This document shows positions 44,104 to 52,495 of a stretch of DNA of 64,000 nt, piece by piece; position 1 is the stretch's first letter; the number at the start of each line of letters is the position of its first letter. The notes beneath the pieces are model-generated. The model was not told the DNA's origin, did not search any database, and saw only the letters and a program-made list of their open reading frames with translations. The stretch comes from Fen-1258 sp027348115 (GTDB lineage: Bacteria > Bacteroidota > Ignavibacteria > Ignavibacteriales > Melioribacteraceae). Position numbers and translations under genes: made by a program. The stretch spans positions 1 through 64,000 of the forward strand of contig DAIEQA010000097.1 in assembly GCA_027348115.1 (NCBI GenBank), read 5' to 3'.

Positions 44104-45696
44104 ATGTCCGGGCTTACCTCGGAAATATTGTTTGAAAAATTTCAGATAATCGAAGTCTTGAAAAAAGACGAGCACGCCGCGGTATATTTGGCCAATCATA
44201 TTTATCTCAGCAAAAAAATTATTCTCAAGGTGCTGAACACGCAAAAGATTCCGGATCATTCTATTGTAGAGCGGTTTAAGCGTGAGGCAAAAATACTCGC
44301 AAAGCTGGATTACCCTCATATAATCAAGGTGCTCGATTTCGGAATGAGCCGGGAGTATTTCTACATATCGTTTGAATATATTGAAGGCGAATCGCTTCGT
44401 AACGCATTGAAGTCTAAAAATCTTTCGCTGGAACAAAAAGAACATCTAACCGTTCAACTTTTAAGAGGATTAAATTACGCCCACGCCAACCAGATTATTC
44501 ACCGTGATATAAAACCGGAAAATATTTTTATAGATAAAAATTTGAATTTGAAAATCGGGGATTTTGGTTTAGCACTCTCCGCCGAAGATAACTTTGTTAC
44601 CAATCCTTATTCCATTGTTGGAACGCCGAGCTACATGAGTCCGGAACAGGTGCGCGGCGCTAAGTTAACTCCGCGGAGCGATCTGTTTAGCGCCGGTGTT
44701 GTTTTGTTCGAACTGTTCACTGGAAAAAACCCTTTCTTAAAAGACAATGTTAGTCTCACGCTCAACGAAATCAACAGCTACGATGAAAGCGAGCTTGAAG
44801 AAAAATTAACGGATGTTAAAGAACCTTATAAAGAAATTTTGTTAAAGCTTCTTAAAAAGAATGTAAACCTGCGATACGAAACTGCCGCCGAAATACTCGA
44901 AAAATTAAATATCCCGGTTGAGCAGCCCTCCTTGGTTATTAGCGGAATAAACCGGGGAAAAAAATCGACAAAAATAATTTGGACCTTGGTTGGCCTGGCC
45001 GCATTAATAATTATCGGAATTTTTATTTATCCGCGCAAAGAAATTCCGAAAGATAAAATTGTTTATCCCGAACAACCTGGAAATACCCAGCAGGTAAATA
45101 ATGCTAAGACGGAAAGTAATTCGGCAGGGCAGCAAAAAGAAACTCCTAATACAGTTGATCAGAATCAGGTAAAGCAAACGCAGCCGGTCGATTCCGCTGC
45201 GCAAAAAATTCCTGCGGTTGTAAAGAACAACGTGCCCGATAATACAAATTCGCAGCCGGGTAATCTTGGTTACGGAGGTTTGGATGTTCAGGTGAGACCG
45301 TGGGCCCACGTATATATAAACAACGAAGACTTTGACGTTACGCCGTTGAAGAATCCGATCAAACTGCCGGAAGGTTATTATACTCTTAAATTAATTCATC
45401 CGGATTATCCGCCGCTTTATCAATCGGTTAATATTAAATCCAACCGCGTTTCCAATATTAAAATTGATTTGGACACTACGGTCAGTTTCATCAGATGCAA
45501 TGTTAATCCGTACGGCGATGTTTACGTTAACGGAAACCTTCGTTCGGAAAACCAACGTTCCAGTTCTTTGATTCGTGTAAACCCGGGATTGTTAAAGCTA
45601 TCGATTAAAAATCCGTATTGGGCAGGCGTAGATACCTCCTTTATTATAAGGAAGAAAGACACGCTTAAGCTTGTTTTTAATTTGAAGAAGAGATAA
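44104..45696 (+). CDS. Hanks-type Ser/Thr protein kinase with membrane span and C-terminal PEGA domain
   Basis: A 530-residue kinase. The cytoplasmic catalytic domain (about 10-275) has the VAIKVL-like Lys region (KKIILKVLNTQ), HRDIKPENIFID with catalytic Asp at about 135, DFGLA and GTPSYMSPEQV. A transmembrane helix follows (about 282-300), then a Gln/Pro/Asn-rich linker (about 305-370) and a PEGA-type region (LDVQVRPWAHVYINNEDF, then GYYTLKLIHPDYPP), repeated at the end (CNVNPYGDVYVNGNL). It senses outside the membrane and phosphorylates cytoplasmic targets. It is coupled to the sigma-54 activator upstream and 10 bp from the Kelch protein gene downstream. Confidence 0.93.
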   Translation: MSGLTSEILFEKFQIIEVLKKDEHAAVYLANHIYLSKKIILKVLNTQKIPDHSIVERFKREAKILAKLDYPHIIKVLDFGMSREYFYISFEYIEGESLRNALKSKNLSLEQKEHLTVQLLRGLNYAHANQIIHRDIKPENIFIDKNLNLKIGDFGLALSAEDNFVTNPYSIVGTPSYMSPEQVRGAKLTPRSDLFSAGVVLFELFTGKNPFLKDNVSLTLNEINSYDESELEEKLTDVKEPYKEILLKLLKKNVNLRYETAAEILEKLNIPVEQPSLVISGINRGKKSTKIIWTLVGLAALIIIGIFIYPRKEIPKDKIVYPEQPGNTQQVNNAKTESNSAGQQKETPNTVDQNQVKQTQPVDSAAQKIPAVVKNNVPDNTNSQPGNLGYGGLDVQVRPWAHVYINNEDFDVTPLKNPIKLPEGYYTLKLIHPDYPPLYQSVNIKSNRVSNIKIDLDTTVSFIRCNVNPYGDVYVNGNLRSENQRSSSLIRVNPGLLKLSIKNPYWAGVDTSFIIRKKDTLKLVFNLKKR

Positions 45697-45706
45697 TCCG
45701 CGTTTC

Positions 45707-46993
45707 ATGATGAAAAAGCTACTTCTAATATTTTTGCTGCTAAGTATAATTCGTGTTGATGCTCAATACAAATGGGTGGTTGTTTCTCAAATGCCGTACC
45801 CTGTTTGGGGCGGGCAGGTTGCCTACGATGTTAATTCAAACGGTTCGAAAATTTATATTCTCGGCGGCTTTTCTGACTCACTTCAAAAATCCGTGGACTG
45901 GATCCAGGAATACGATATAGACAAGCCGGATCAATTGCAAGCATGGAAAATAGTCGGCCATATGTTGCGGCCGCGATCCCAATTTGTTGCAGATGTGTGG
46001 AACGGCAACATTTTATTCGTCGGCGATTCATCTTCTAGCACAAATGTAATGGAATCGTATAGTCCAACTACTTTGGATTCCATATCAACAACTCTAACTT
46101 CAAACGGAAATTTCAGCAGATCATTTGCAACGGGATTTATAAACGGAAATGTTTTTTATATAGTAGGAGGAAACCCGCCTACTCAAACTTCACAGCCGTA
46201 TATAGTAGGTTATGATCTTGGTACAAATAAAATAGTTCTCACTTCAAATCAAATCACGTCGGATCTGAATCCGAAGCAGCAAATGTCGTTTATTGTTGGA
46301 GACAACATTTATATTTTCGGCGGGGCAACAATAGGAATCAGCCGCGCAATCAGCCGGTTTAATATTCCAACTAAAACACTAACGCAGCTGTCAACTACAT
46401 TAATCGAAAATAGAGCCGAAGGTGCGGCGGTATATAATGCCGCAATTAAAAAAGGTTTTGTAATTGGCGGATACAAAGAAGGCCAGGACAGCATCCTGGC
46501 TTCGGTTGAACAAGTGGTAGTTAATTCGGGAGATTCCATTAAGGTAAGTGCGGGACCGGCATTGAATTATGCCAGGAAAAATTTTATGGCCGTTAATTAC
46601 AAGAATATGGTTGCTGTATTCGGCGGACAGGATAAAGACGGAAAAGTTGTTCCTTATGTTGAATTGCTTGAAGATACTTCTTTAACTTCGGTAAAAAATA
46701 ACGCTCAAATTCCATCGGCGTTCGAATTATACCAGAATTTTCCTAACCCGTTTAATCCGTCAACCGAAATCACATTCGGATTAAACAAAGCGGCAAATAT
46801 TTCGCTTGACGTTTATTCGGTATTGGGTCAGCATATCATTCAACTTGCGCGCGGAGATTATGGAGCAGGAAAATTTTCAATAAAGTGGAACGGCACAAAT
46901 AAATTTAACAATTTAGTGCCGAGCGGAATTTACTTTTTGAGATTGCTCGTCGATGGAAACATTCAAACAAAAAAAATGGTCATGCTTAGGTAA
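45707..46993 (+). CDS. Kelch-repeat protein with type IX secretion C-terminal domain
   Basis: A 428-residue secreted protein. A signal peptide (KKLLLIFLLLSIIRVDA) precedes Kelch-like beta-propeller blades (SNGSKIYILGGFSDS, NGNVFYIVGG, GDNIYIFGGATIG, YKNMVAVFGGQDKDG). The last ~85 residues form a type A T9SS sorting domain: YQNFPNPFNPSTEI, then a beta-sandwich with VYSVLGQHI and a final SGIYFLRLLVDG ... KKMVMLR. Proteins with this signal are exported across the outer membrane and attached or released at the surface. It overlaps the next gene by one base (TAATG). Confidence 0.92.
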   Translation: MMKKLLLIFLLLSIIRVDAQYKWVVVSQMPYPVWGGQVAYDVNSNGSKIYILGGFSDSLQKSVDWIQEYDIDKPDQLQAWKIVGHMLRPRSQFVADVWNGNILFVGDSSSSTNVMESYSPTTLDSISTTLTSNGNFSRSFATGFINGNVFYIVGGNPPTQTSQPYIVGYDLGTNKIVLTSNQITSDLNPKQQMSFIVGDNIYIFGGATIGISRAISRFNIPTKTLTQLSTTLIENRAEGAAVYNAAIKKGFVIGGYKEGQDSILASVEQVVVNSGDSIKVSAGPALNYARKNFMAVNYKNMVAVFGGQDKDGKVVPYVELLEDTSLTSVKNNAQIPSAFELYQNFPNPFNPSTEITFGLNKAANISLDVYSVLGQHIIQLARGDYGAGKFSIKWNGTNKFNNLVPSGIYFLRLLVDGNIQTKKMVMLR

Positions 46994-47808
46994 TGAAAAG
47001 CATAATAATATTATTTCTTTTATTGATTGGAACCACTTGTAATTTTGCCCAGGTTGCCACCTTTGGAAGGGTAAAAAACGAATACGACTCCTTTCAATAC
47101 GAAAAAATGATTAAGTCATCCGACGAGCTTCTTCTCAAAGGAAACTTGACCGATTCTTTGAAAGTGGAAATTTATATTATGCGTGCCGTGGCTTTTTATT
47201 CGTTGAACGACGATGCCTCAACTCGCAAAAGCTTTGAAAATATTTTGAAAATAAATCGAAACTATAAACCCGATCCTGCGCAGATATCTCCCAAATTAAT
47301 TTTGATATTCGGCGAAGTAAGCAACGATTTCATAAAAAACAACCCGGAACCTGCCGAGGCAACAGACAGCACTTCGCAAACCCGTGCGCTTAAGTTATTC
47401 GGCAACGATAAAACTAAAAACTTGATTCTCGAAAATTTAGCTTTACCCGGCATCGGGCAACTGCAGCTGGATAGAAATCCTAAAGGAATAATTTTAACCT
47501 CTGCCTCCACAATTAATTTGGCGGCAATGATTTATTATATAGTTGATGCAAAGAATAAAGAGAACGATTACCTAAACCAGACGGATCTAACAATGATTCG
47601 TCAAAAATATGATTCGTACAACCAATCCTATAAAATTAGGAATACACTCATCATTTCGTATGCGCTGATATGGATTTACAGCCAGATTGACCTACTTTTC
47701 TTGACCGAGGATGATTCCGGCAACACTAAGGAACAGGTTGGAATGCTGCAAATTAAACCGGATTTATACAGTGACTACAGATTGAATGTTAGGATTCCGT
47801 TTCATTAA
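46993..47808 (+). CDS. Exported TPR/DUF5683-like protein
   Basis: A 271-residue protein with a signal peptide (SIIILFLLLIGTTCNFA). The first half is a helical repeat region, with TPR-like helices (EKMIKSSDELLLKG, AVAFYSLNDDASTRKSFENILKIN). The second half contains LALPGIGQLQLDRNPKGIIL followed by hydrophobic segments (TSASTINLAAMIYYIV and ISYALIWIYSQIDLLFL), the DUF5683-type pattern. The function is unknown; in the Bacteroidota such proteins are in or near the cell envelope. It is the last gene of the operon begun at 41137, its ATG overlapping the stop of the Kelch gene. Confidence 0.75.
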   Translation: MKSIIILFLLLIGTTCNFAQVATFGRVKNEYDSFQYEKMIKSSDELLLKGNLTDSLKVEIYIMRAVAFYSLNDDASTRKSFENILKINRNYKPDPAQISPKLILIFGEVSNDFIKNNPEPAEATDSTSQTRALKLFGNDKTKNLILENLALPGIGQLQLDRNPKGIILTSASTINLAAMIYYIVDAKNKENDYLNQTDLTMIRQKYDSYNQSYKIRNTLIISYALIWIYSQIDLLFLTEDDSGNTKEQVGMLQIKPDLYSDYRLNVRIPFH

Positions 47809-47941
47809 ATCCCTGTAATTAATTCGTCTACCGCGAAAAATCTGCGCGCCGCAAGGGTTTACAATTAGACTTTCCCACCCAGCATTCCTATAGAATCTGC
47901 GAATATTAAACGATTTCAAACAGATCACAGTTTATACGGCT

Positions 47942-47958
47942 TTGGCATTTAAATTGCT
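47942..47958 (+). promoter_or_regulatory. Candidate sigma-54 promoter
   Basis: TTGGCATTTAAATTGCT has the invariant GG (47944-47945) and GC (47956-47957) of a -24/-12 element at exactly ten bases spacing and matches TGGCA...TTGCT. Transcription would begin near 47969. It lies in a 442-bp gene-free stretch downstream of an operon encoding a sigma-54 activator and 4.5 kb before a second one. Otherwise the stretch 47809-48250 holds only a hairpin and no ORF. Confidence 0.6.
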
Positions 47959-47968
47959 CTTGAAGGGT

Positions 47969-48041
47969 ACACACACAATATCCGTTCTTAAGATTGGCGA
48001 AGGGAAAAAGTTTAAATAAAGTCCTTCGCCTTCTTACTTTT
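47969..48041 (+). ncRNA. Possible short transcript between sigma-54 promoter and hairpin
   Basis: If the promoter at 47942-47958 is used and the hairpin at 47996-48030 ends transcription, the product would be an RNA of about 70 nt with no ORF. This is an inference from two sequence signals only; the promoter could equally read through to the STAS gene at 48251 with a long leader. Confidence 0.3.
47996..48041 (+). terminator. Hairpin with T-rich tail
   Basis: GGCGAAGG (47996-48003) pairs perfectly with CCTTCGCC (48023-48030), loop 19, followed by TTCTTACTTTT. It may be a terminator for the operon ending at 47808, or for a transcript from the sigma-54-like promoter at 47942. Confidence 0.55.
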
Positions 48042-48250
48042 AAATCCGTTGGTATAATAAGAAACGCATTTCGAAATCTCCCTTTGTGCAGAATTAAATT
48101 CTTAAAGGATTTTTATACTGCTAAAATAGAATTCCGTTTAACTTAACTCGATTGAACACAGCTGAACAGTGAGATATTAAGTTTCCTATTAGAATTGGAA
48201 TTTATATATTGACGCACAAAAAAATTCATCATCATTAATAAATTATAAGT

Positions 48251-48616
48251 ATGGATTTCAAATCAGAGAAAACAGGTGATATTGCAATTGTTCATGTTTA
48301 TTTAAACCGGGCAACGTTGGCAAAGGCGGTTCAGTTTAAACAGTATGTGGGTGATATTGTTCAATCCGGCATTAGCAAGCTTGTGATAGATTTAAGCATT
48401 TGCGAATATATAGATTCAACTTTTCTTGGGGCCATGGTTGCATTGCTTAAAAAGGTTAATTCCATGAATGGCGACATGAGACTAGTTTATAATAAAGAAA
48501 TGCCGTCGTTGGTTTTTGTCTTAACCCGAATGGACAAAGTGTTTAAGGTATTTCCGCAATTGCAGGAAGCTGTCGATAGCTTCGGCGGCGGAAAACCGAA
48601 ACTATCCTGGAAATAA
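48251..48616 (+). CDS. STAS domain protein (anti-sigma factor antagonist type)
   Basis: A 121-residue single-domain STAS protein. It starts GDIAIVHVYLNRATLAKAVQF and has LVIDLSICEYIDSTFLGAMVALL, where DST is the usual phosphorylation site of SpoIIAA/RsbV-like proteins. The C-terminal helix is PQLQEAVDSFGG. STAS proteins bind a serine kinase/anti-sigma factor when unphosphorylated, releasing its target. It is a paralogue of the STAS protein at 53917-54258 (LNRATL vs LDRATL; IDSTFLG vs LDSTFLG). No RsbW-type kinase gene is present in the window. A stand-alone plus-strand gene converging with the U32 gene with no gap. Confidence 0.9.
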   Translation: MDFKSEKTGDIAIVHVYLNRATLAKAVQFKQYVGDIVQSGISKLVIDLSICEYIDSTFLGAMVALLKKVNSMNGDMRLVYNKEMPSLVFVLTRMDKVFKVFPQLQEAVDSFGGGKPKLSWK

Positions 48617-49849
48617 TTAATTGTCCAGGTAAACAATTTTATATACTTTATCGTTAGTCCTGGCAAGCTCGACGCACTCGAATGTAATTTCCTTTCCTTT
48701 TTCGGCCACTGGATATTCAATCCCGTCGAATTCCAATTTTGAAAGTTGAATTTCGATTACACCCGTAGTATTGCCGATGATATAAATTGAATCGCCGGCG
48801 TTTAAAGAATCTGCTTCAATTTTAATGTGAACAATTTTTTTCTGCTTATAATAGTTTAGAACTTTCCCTATATAAACTTTTCTGGTAGAAGCTATACTGC
48901 CGTATGTTGATGTAAAATCTTTGGAGCCAGGCTGCCCGAAATAAAAGCCGCGTGAAAAACCCCGGTTATATACCTTCTTTAATTCCTCATAAAGCTCGCT
49001 CTTTTTTTCCTGCGAAAGTTTTCCCCCGAAGTAAAGGTCAATCGCGTTGCGGTATACCGATACTACTTTGGCAATATATTCCGGACTTCTTTTTCGTCCC
49101 TCGATTTTGAAAGCATCTATCCCGGCTTCTATTAACTTGTCTATAAACTCTATCGTGCATAAATCCTTTGGCGATAAAACGTAATCTTCTCCAAGCTCAA
49201 GTTCGTACTTTTCGTCGTTATCAATTATTTTGTATTCTCTGCGGCATGGCTGAATGCATTCTCCTCTGTTGGCGCTCTTTCCGAAGATATCATGACTCAT
49301 AAAACACCGGCCGCTTACCGCAACACACATTGCGCCATGTATAAAGGTTTCTATCTCGATATCGGTTTTCCGTTTAATCTCTATGATTTTATCTAAAGTG
49401 CATTCCCTCGCAAGTACAATGCGCTTGGCCCCTAGGCGTTCGTACGCTTTAACCGATTCGGAATTTGACGACGAGGCCTGGGTACTGACGCAGAACGGCA
49501 TTTTATGATCGATACATTTATTTATGATAGCCATATCCCAGCAAATAATTAGATCCACACCGGCTTGTTTTGCTGCAAGTATAACGGCATCCGCTTCGGC
49601 TAATTCTTCCTCAAATACTATTGTGTTCAATGTTAGGTGGGTCTGCACATTATGTAATTTGCACAGCGCAGATATCTCCGGTAAATCTTTGATGTCAAAA
49701 TTATTTGCCGCAGCCCGCATATTTAAGTTTTTAACGCCGAAGTAAACGGCATTAGCGCCGGCATTAATTGCGGCGTTTAACATACTCCAATTTCCTGCGG
49801 GCGCCAGCAGCTCGGGTTTCTTCAATTTTGTTTTATCTATTTGTTCCAA
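48617..49849 (-). CDS. U32 family protein, short form (TrhP/YegQ-like)
   Basis: A 410-residue U32 protein starting KKPELLAPAGNWSMLNAAINAGANAVYFG. It has the same Fe-S cysteine set as the longer paralogue at 5725-7536: FIHGAMCVAVSGRCFMS and SANRGECIQPCRREY. Its length matches the tRNA-hydroxylating TrhP/YegQ group rather than RlhA, suggesting 5-hydroxyuridine formation at tRNA position 34 (substrate prephenate). The assignment is by size and signature only. No ATG is available near the start; a TTG at 49849 is used, with GGAT ten bases upstream. It lies directly against the convergent STAS gene. Confidence 0.85.
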   Translation of the reverse strand: MEQIDKTKLKKPELLAPAGNWSMLNAAINAGANAVYFGVKNLNMRAAANNFDIKDLPEISALCKLHNVQTHLTLNTIVFEEELAEADAVILAAKQAGVDLIICWDMAIINKCIDHKMPFCVSTQASSSNSESVKAYERLGAKRIVLARECTLDKIIEIKRKTDIEIETFIHGAMCVAVSGRCFMSHDIFGKSANRGECIQPCRREYKIIDNDEKYELELGEDYVLSPKDLCTIEFIDKLIEAGIDAFKIEGRKRSPEYIAKVVSVYRNAIDLYFGGKLSQEKKSELYEELKKVYNRGFSRGFYFGQPGSKDFTSTYGSIASTRKVYIGKVLNYYKQKKIVHIKIEADSLNAGDSIYIIGNTTGVIEIQLSKLEFDGIEYPVAEKGKEITFECVELARTNDKVYKIVYLDN

Positions 49850-50186
49850 ACAGGTTGATCCGATAATAGTTTTTCATTTCGAGCGCAATAATACAAAAGT
49901 TCTTTAATTAAATGGATTTGAATTTTGCTGTACGAACCAATCCATTCATTGAAATACTGTAAACTTGCTCTTCGCGTATAAATTTAAAAGTCCGAATAAT
50001 TTATTGCCCGAATTACACCGGCAGCTCCGGTTAACAATCACAACGAAAACTCTTACTTTTAATTTTTCCATTATCTGCTTAGCGATAATATTAATCAAGT
50101 AATGGCGCATGACCAAAAGCGCCTATATATTTACTCGCACGATTTTCTTATCTTAACACAAAAATTTATTCATATTACAGAGTAAT
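49850..50186. other. 337-bp divergent intergenic region
   Basis: This stretch separates the U32 gene (minus) from the PAS histidine kinase (plus) and must hold both promoters. I see no ORF of note and no strong hairpin. A TGG...TTGCT-like sequence at about 49913-49929 resembles a sigma-54 element, but the GG-GC spacing is 11, one base too long. Confidence 0.6.
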
Positions 50187-52481
50187 ATGATAAAGAACGA
50201 AACCGAGAAAGAGTTAAAAAAAATTTGTCTTTCTGCCAAGTGCGAAGCGGGTTATATCTTTTCGGTTAAAAATAAAAATGCGGCCATTGTAAGTTGTTAC
50301 GGCAATATCGGGAAGAACGACAAAACTCTAACGGCAATCAATAACATTGTTGTAAGAAAAAAAGGATTCTCGATTTCCGAGATTAAAAAGACAAAAGAGT
50401 TTCGGAAGCTTAGGGAAGAAAAAGGTTTTAAATATTTCTTTAAGAAGTTACTAACCGCAGACAGTGCGAAAGAATATTTTTTAGCGCTGCTTGCACGGGA
50501 AAACGCAATATATTCCAAAATAGATACTAAAAAGATTGAATCCTTGGTGAAGGCAAAAAAAACAAATATAAAAAAACCGGCGGCAGCAGCTAGCGCATCC
50601 TTTAACAGCGGAATGGTAATGAATACGGACGCGCCGGTGTTGCTTAGTACTGCCGGACTTGATACTGTTTTAGCCAATGACAGCTTGGCGGCAATATTGA
50701 ATGCTGAAAACGGCGCCATATCGAAAGAATTTTTTTATAATGCCGATTTTTTCGATTTCCAAAATAAACGCCTACGGGTTGACGACCTTCCCTTTGTTAT
50801 TGCCGCAAAAGAAAAAAGTAACATTACGGATTTTAAGCTTCGTTACTCGGATCGTACTAAAAATGAAAAATGGTTTAAGATAAACTCTTTTCAAACCGAA
50901 CTGAGCGACGGCACAAAGGCAGTGCTCAGTCTTTTTTGTGATGTTACCCGACAGTACGGCATGGATCAAAGCTTAAAAGAGACGTTTGCCAGCATCCAAA
51001 GCGTTCTCTATTCAACCAACAACAAAGGCGATGAATATAATTTTATAACCGATGCCGTTAGAAATTTGTTCGGATATTCCCCAGAGGATGTTTATAAAAA
51101 TAAATTCCGAATTTTAAGATCGATATATCCCGGCGATTTAATCACGTTCAAAAATTTTCTCTCCAAAATTCAGAGTGGCGAGCCATCGACTATTGAATAT
51201 AGAATGAAGGACCGCTTTGGAAAAGAACATTGGGTAAGACATTCCGGCGTTCCTATCTTTAAGAATAACGATGTTATAAGAATCGTCGGTGAAATACAGG
51301 ATATAACGGAAGAAAAGAAAGTAAGTCTTAATCTCGAGCGTTCCGAGGAAAGATTCCGCGCGCTTGTAGATACCGCGGACGATTTAATCTTTATACTCGA
51401 CGGTTTTGGCTACATAAGCATCATAAATAAAAATGGGGCAAGCGCGCTCGGCTTTACACCTGATGAAATGATCGGCAAACATTTTCTTGAGTTTGTGGCT
51501 AAGGACGAAGCTTCTAAAATTGCGGATGCATTCGCGAAAATTTTAAATTCCTCCGATGTAACTACTTTTGAAACTGTGTTCATAGATCGATTCGAAAAGG
51601 AAATTACATTTGAAATAAATGCAAAACCTATGGTAACGGACGGAGAAATTTCCGGCATGCTCAGCATCGGTAGAAATATTTCCAACCGCAAAGCCGACGA
51701 ACAGAAAATAAAAGATTTGAATTCCAAGCTGATTGAAGCAAACAGGATTATTTCCATTGAGCGCGAAAGAGCCAGGCATAAAATAACCGTGCTTGAAGAA
51801 TTGAATAAGCTTAAAAGCGAATTCATTTCAAATGTATCTCACGAGTTACGAACTCCTCTTGCTTCGATAGTGGGATTTGCCGAAACAATTCTTTCCGACA
51901 GGGATTTGCCGGAAGACACGATTCATGAATTTGTAGATATAATTCTTACCGAGGGAAAACGGCTGGCTAAATTAATCAACGACTTGCTGGATTTTTCAAA
52001 GCTGGAATCCGGCGACGAAGAATTGAACCGCACGCATATAAATCTGGTTGATATTCTTAAACTGGTTCTGCAAACTTTTCAAAAGCAAATTAACGAGAAG
52101 GAAATCATAGTTTCAAAAGAATTTCCGGAAGACGAAATAATAATTAATGCGGATAAGGAAAGACTTGTAAAAGTTTTTTCGAATCTGCTTTCGAATGCGG
52201 TTAAGTTTACCGGCGCGGGCGGCAGAATCAATTTGATTGTTCAAGACTTTGGGAAAGAAGTTGAAATAGCAGTTAGCGATACCGGCGCAGGTATTTCCGA
52301 AAAAGAACTGCCTTATTTATTTCAGAAGTTTAGCAAGGTTCAAAAACCCGGACAGCCAATAGGAGGCACGGGCTTTGGCCTGGTTACGGTAAAACAAATT
52401 ATAGATCTCCACAAAGGATTTATTAGAGTTAAGAGCGAATTGAATAAAGGAACCACCTTTATAATTAGAGTGCCTAAATAA
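50187..52481 (+). CDS. Multi-PAS sensor histidine kinase
   Basis: A 764-residue soluble kinase (no transmembrane helix). About 1-130 is a domain I do not recognise, GAF-like at best (KCEAGYIFSVKNKNAAIVSCYGN split across the start). Three PAS-type segments follow (about 145-255, 260-375 with PEDVY..IYPGDL and a PAC motif WVRHSGVPIFKNND, and 380-500 with DTADDLIFILDGFG). Then a coiled coil, HisKA with SHELRTPLASIVGF (His552), and HATPase_c with NLLSNAVKFTGAGG, DTGAGI and GGTGFGLVTVKQI. It would sense an intracellular signal and phosphorylate the NtrC-type regulator encoded 14 bp downstream. Confidence 0.94.
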   Translation: MIKNETEKELKKICLSAKCEAGYIFSVKNKNAAIVSCYGNIGKNDKTLTAINNIVVRKKGFSISEIKKTKEFRKLREEKGFKYFFKKLLTADSAKEYFLALLARENAIYSKIDTKKIESLVKAKKTNIKKPAAAASASFNSGMVMNTDAPVLLSTAGLDTVLANDSLAAILNAENGAISKEFFYNADFFDFQNKRLRVDDLPFVIAAKEKSNITDFKLRYSDRTKNEKWFKINSFQTELSDGTKAVLSLFCDVTRQYGMDQSLKETFASIQSVLYSTNNKGDEYNFITDAVRNLFGYSPEDVYKNKFRILRSIYPGDLITFKNFLSKIQSGEPSTIEYRMKDRFGKEHWVRHSGVPIFKNNDVIRIVGEIQDITEEKKVSLNLERSEERFRALVDTADDLIFILDGFGYISIINKNGASALGFTPDEMIGKHFLEFVAKDEASKIADAFAKILNSSDVTTFETVFIDRFEKEITFEINAKPMVTDGEISGMLSIGRNISNRKADEQKIKDLNSKLIEANRIISIERERARHKITVLEELNKLKSEFISNVSHELRTPLASIVGFAETILSDRDLPEDTIHEFVDIILTEGKRLAKLINDLLDFSKLESGDEELNRTHINLVDILKLVLQTFQKQINEKEIIVSKEFPEDEIIINADKERLVKVFSNLLSNAVKFTGAGGRINLIVQDFGKEVEIAVSDTGAGISEKELPYLFQKFSKVQKPGQPIGGTGFGLVTVKQIIDLHKGFIRVKSELNKGTTFIIRVPK

Positions 52482-52495
52482 CAGCCGAGGAAAAT

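Noticed and set aside
49913..49929. Second sigma-54-like element upstream of the PAS histidine kinase
   Set aside because: The distance between GG and GC is 11, whereas sigma-54 needs 10. No better element was found there.
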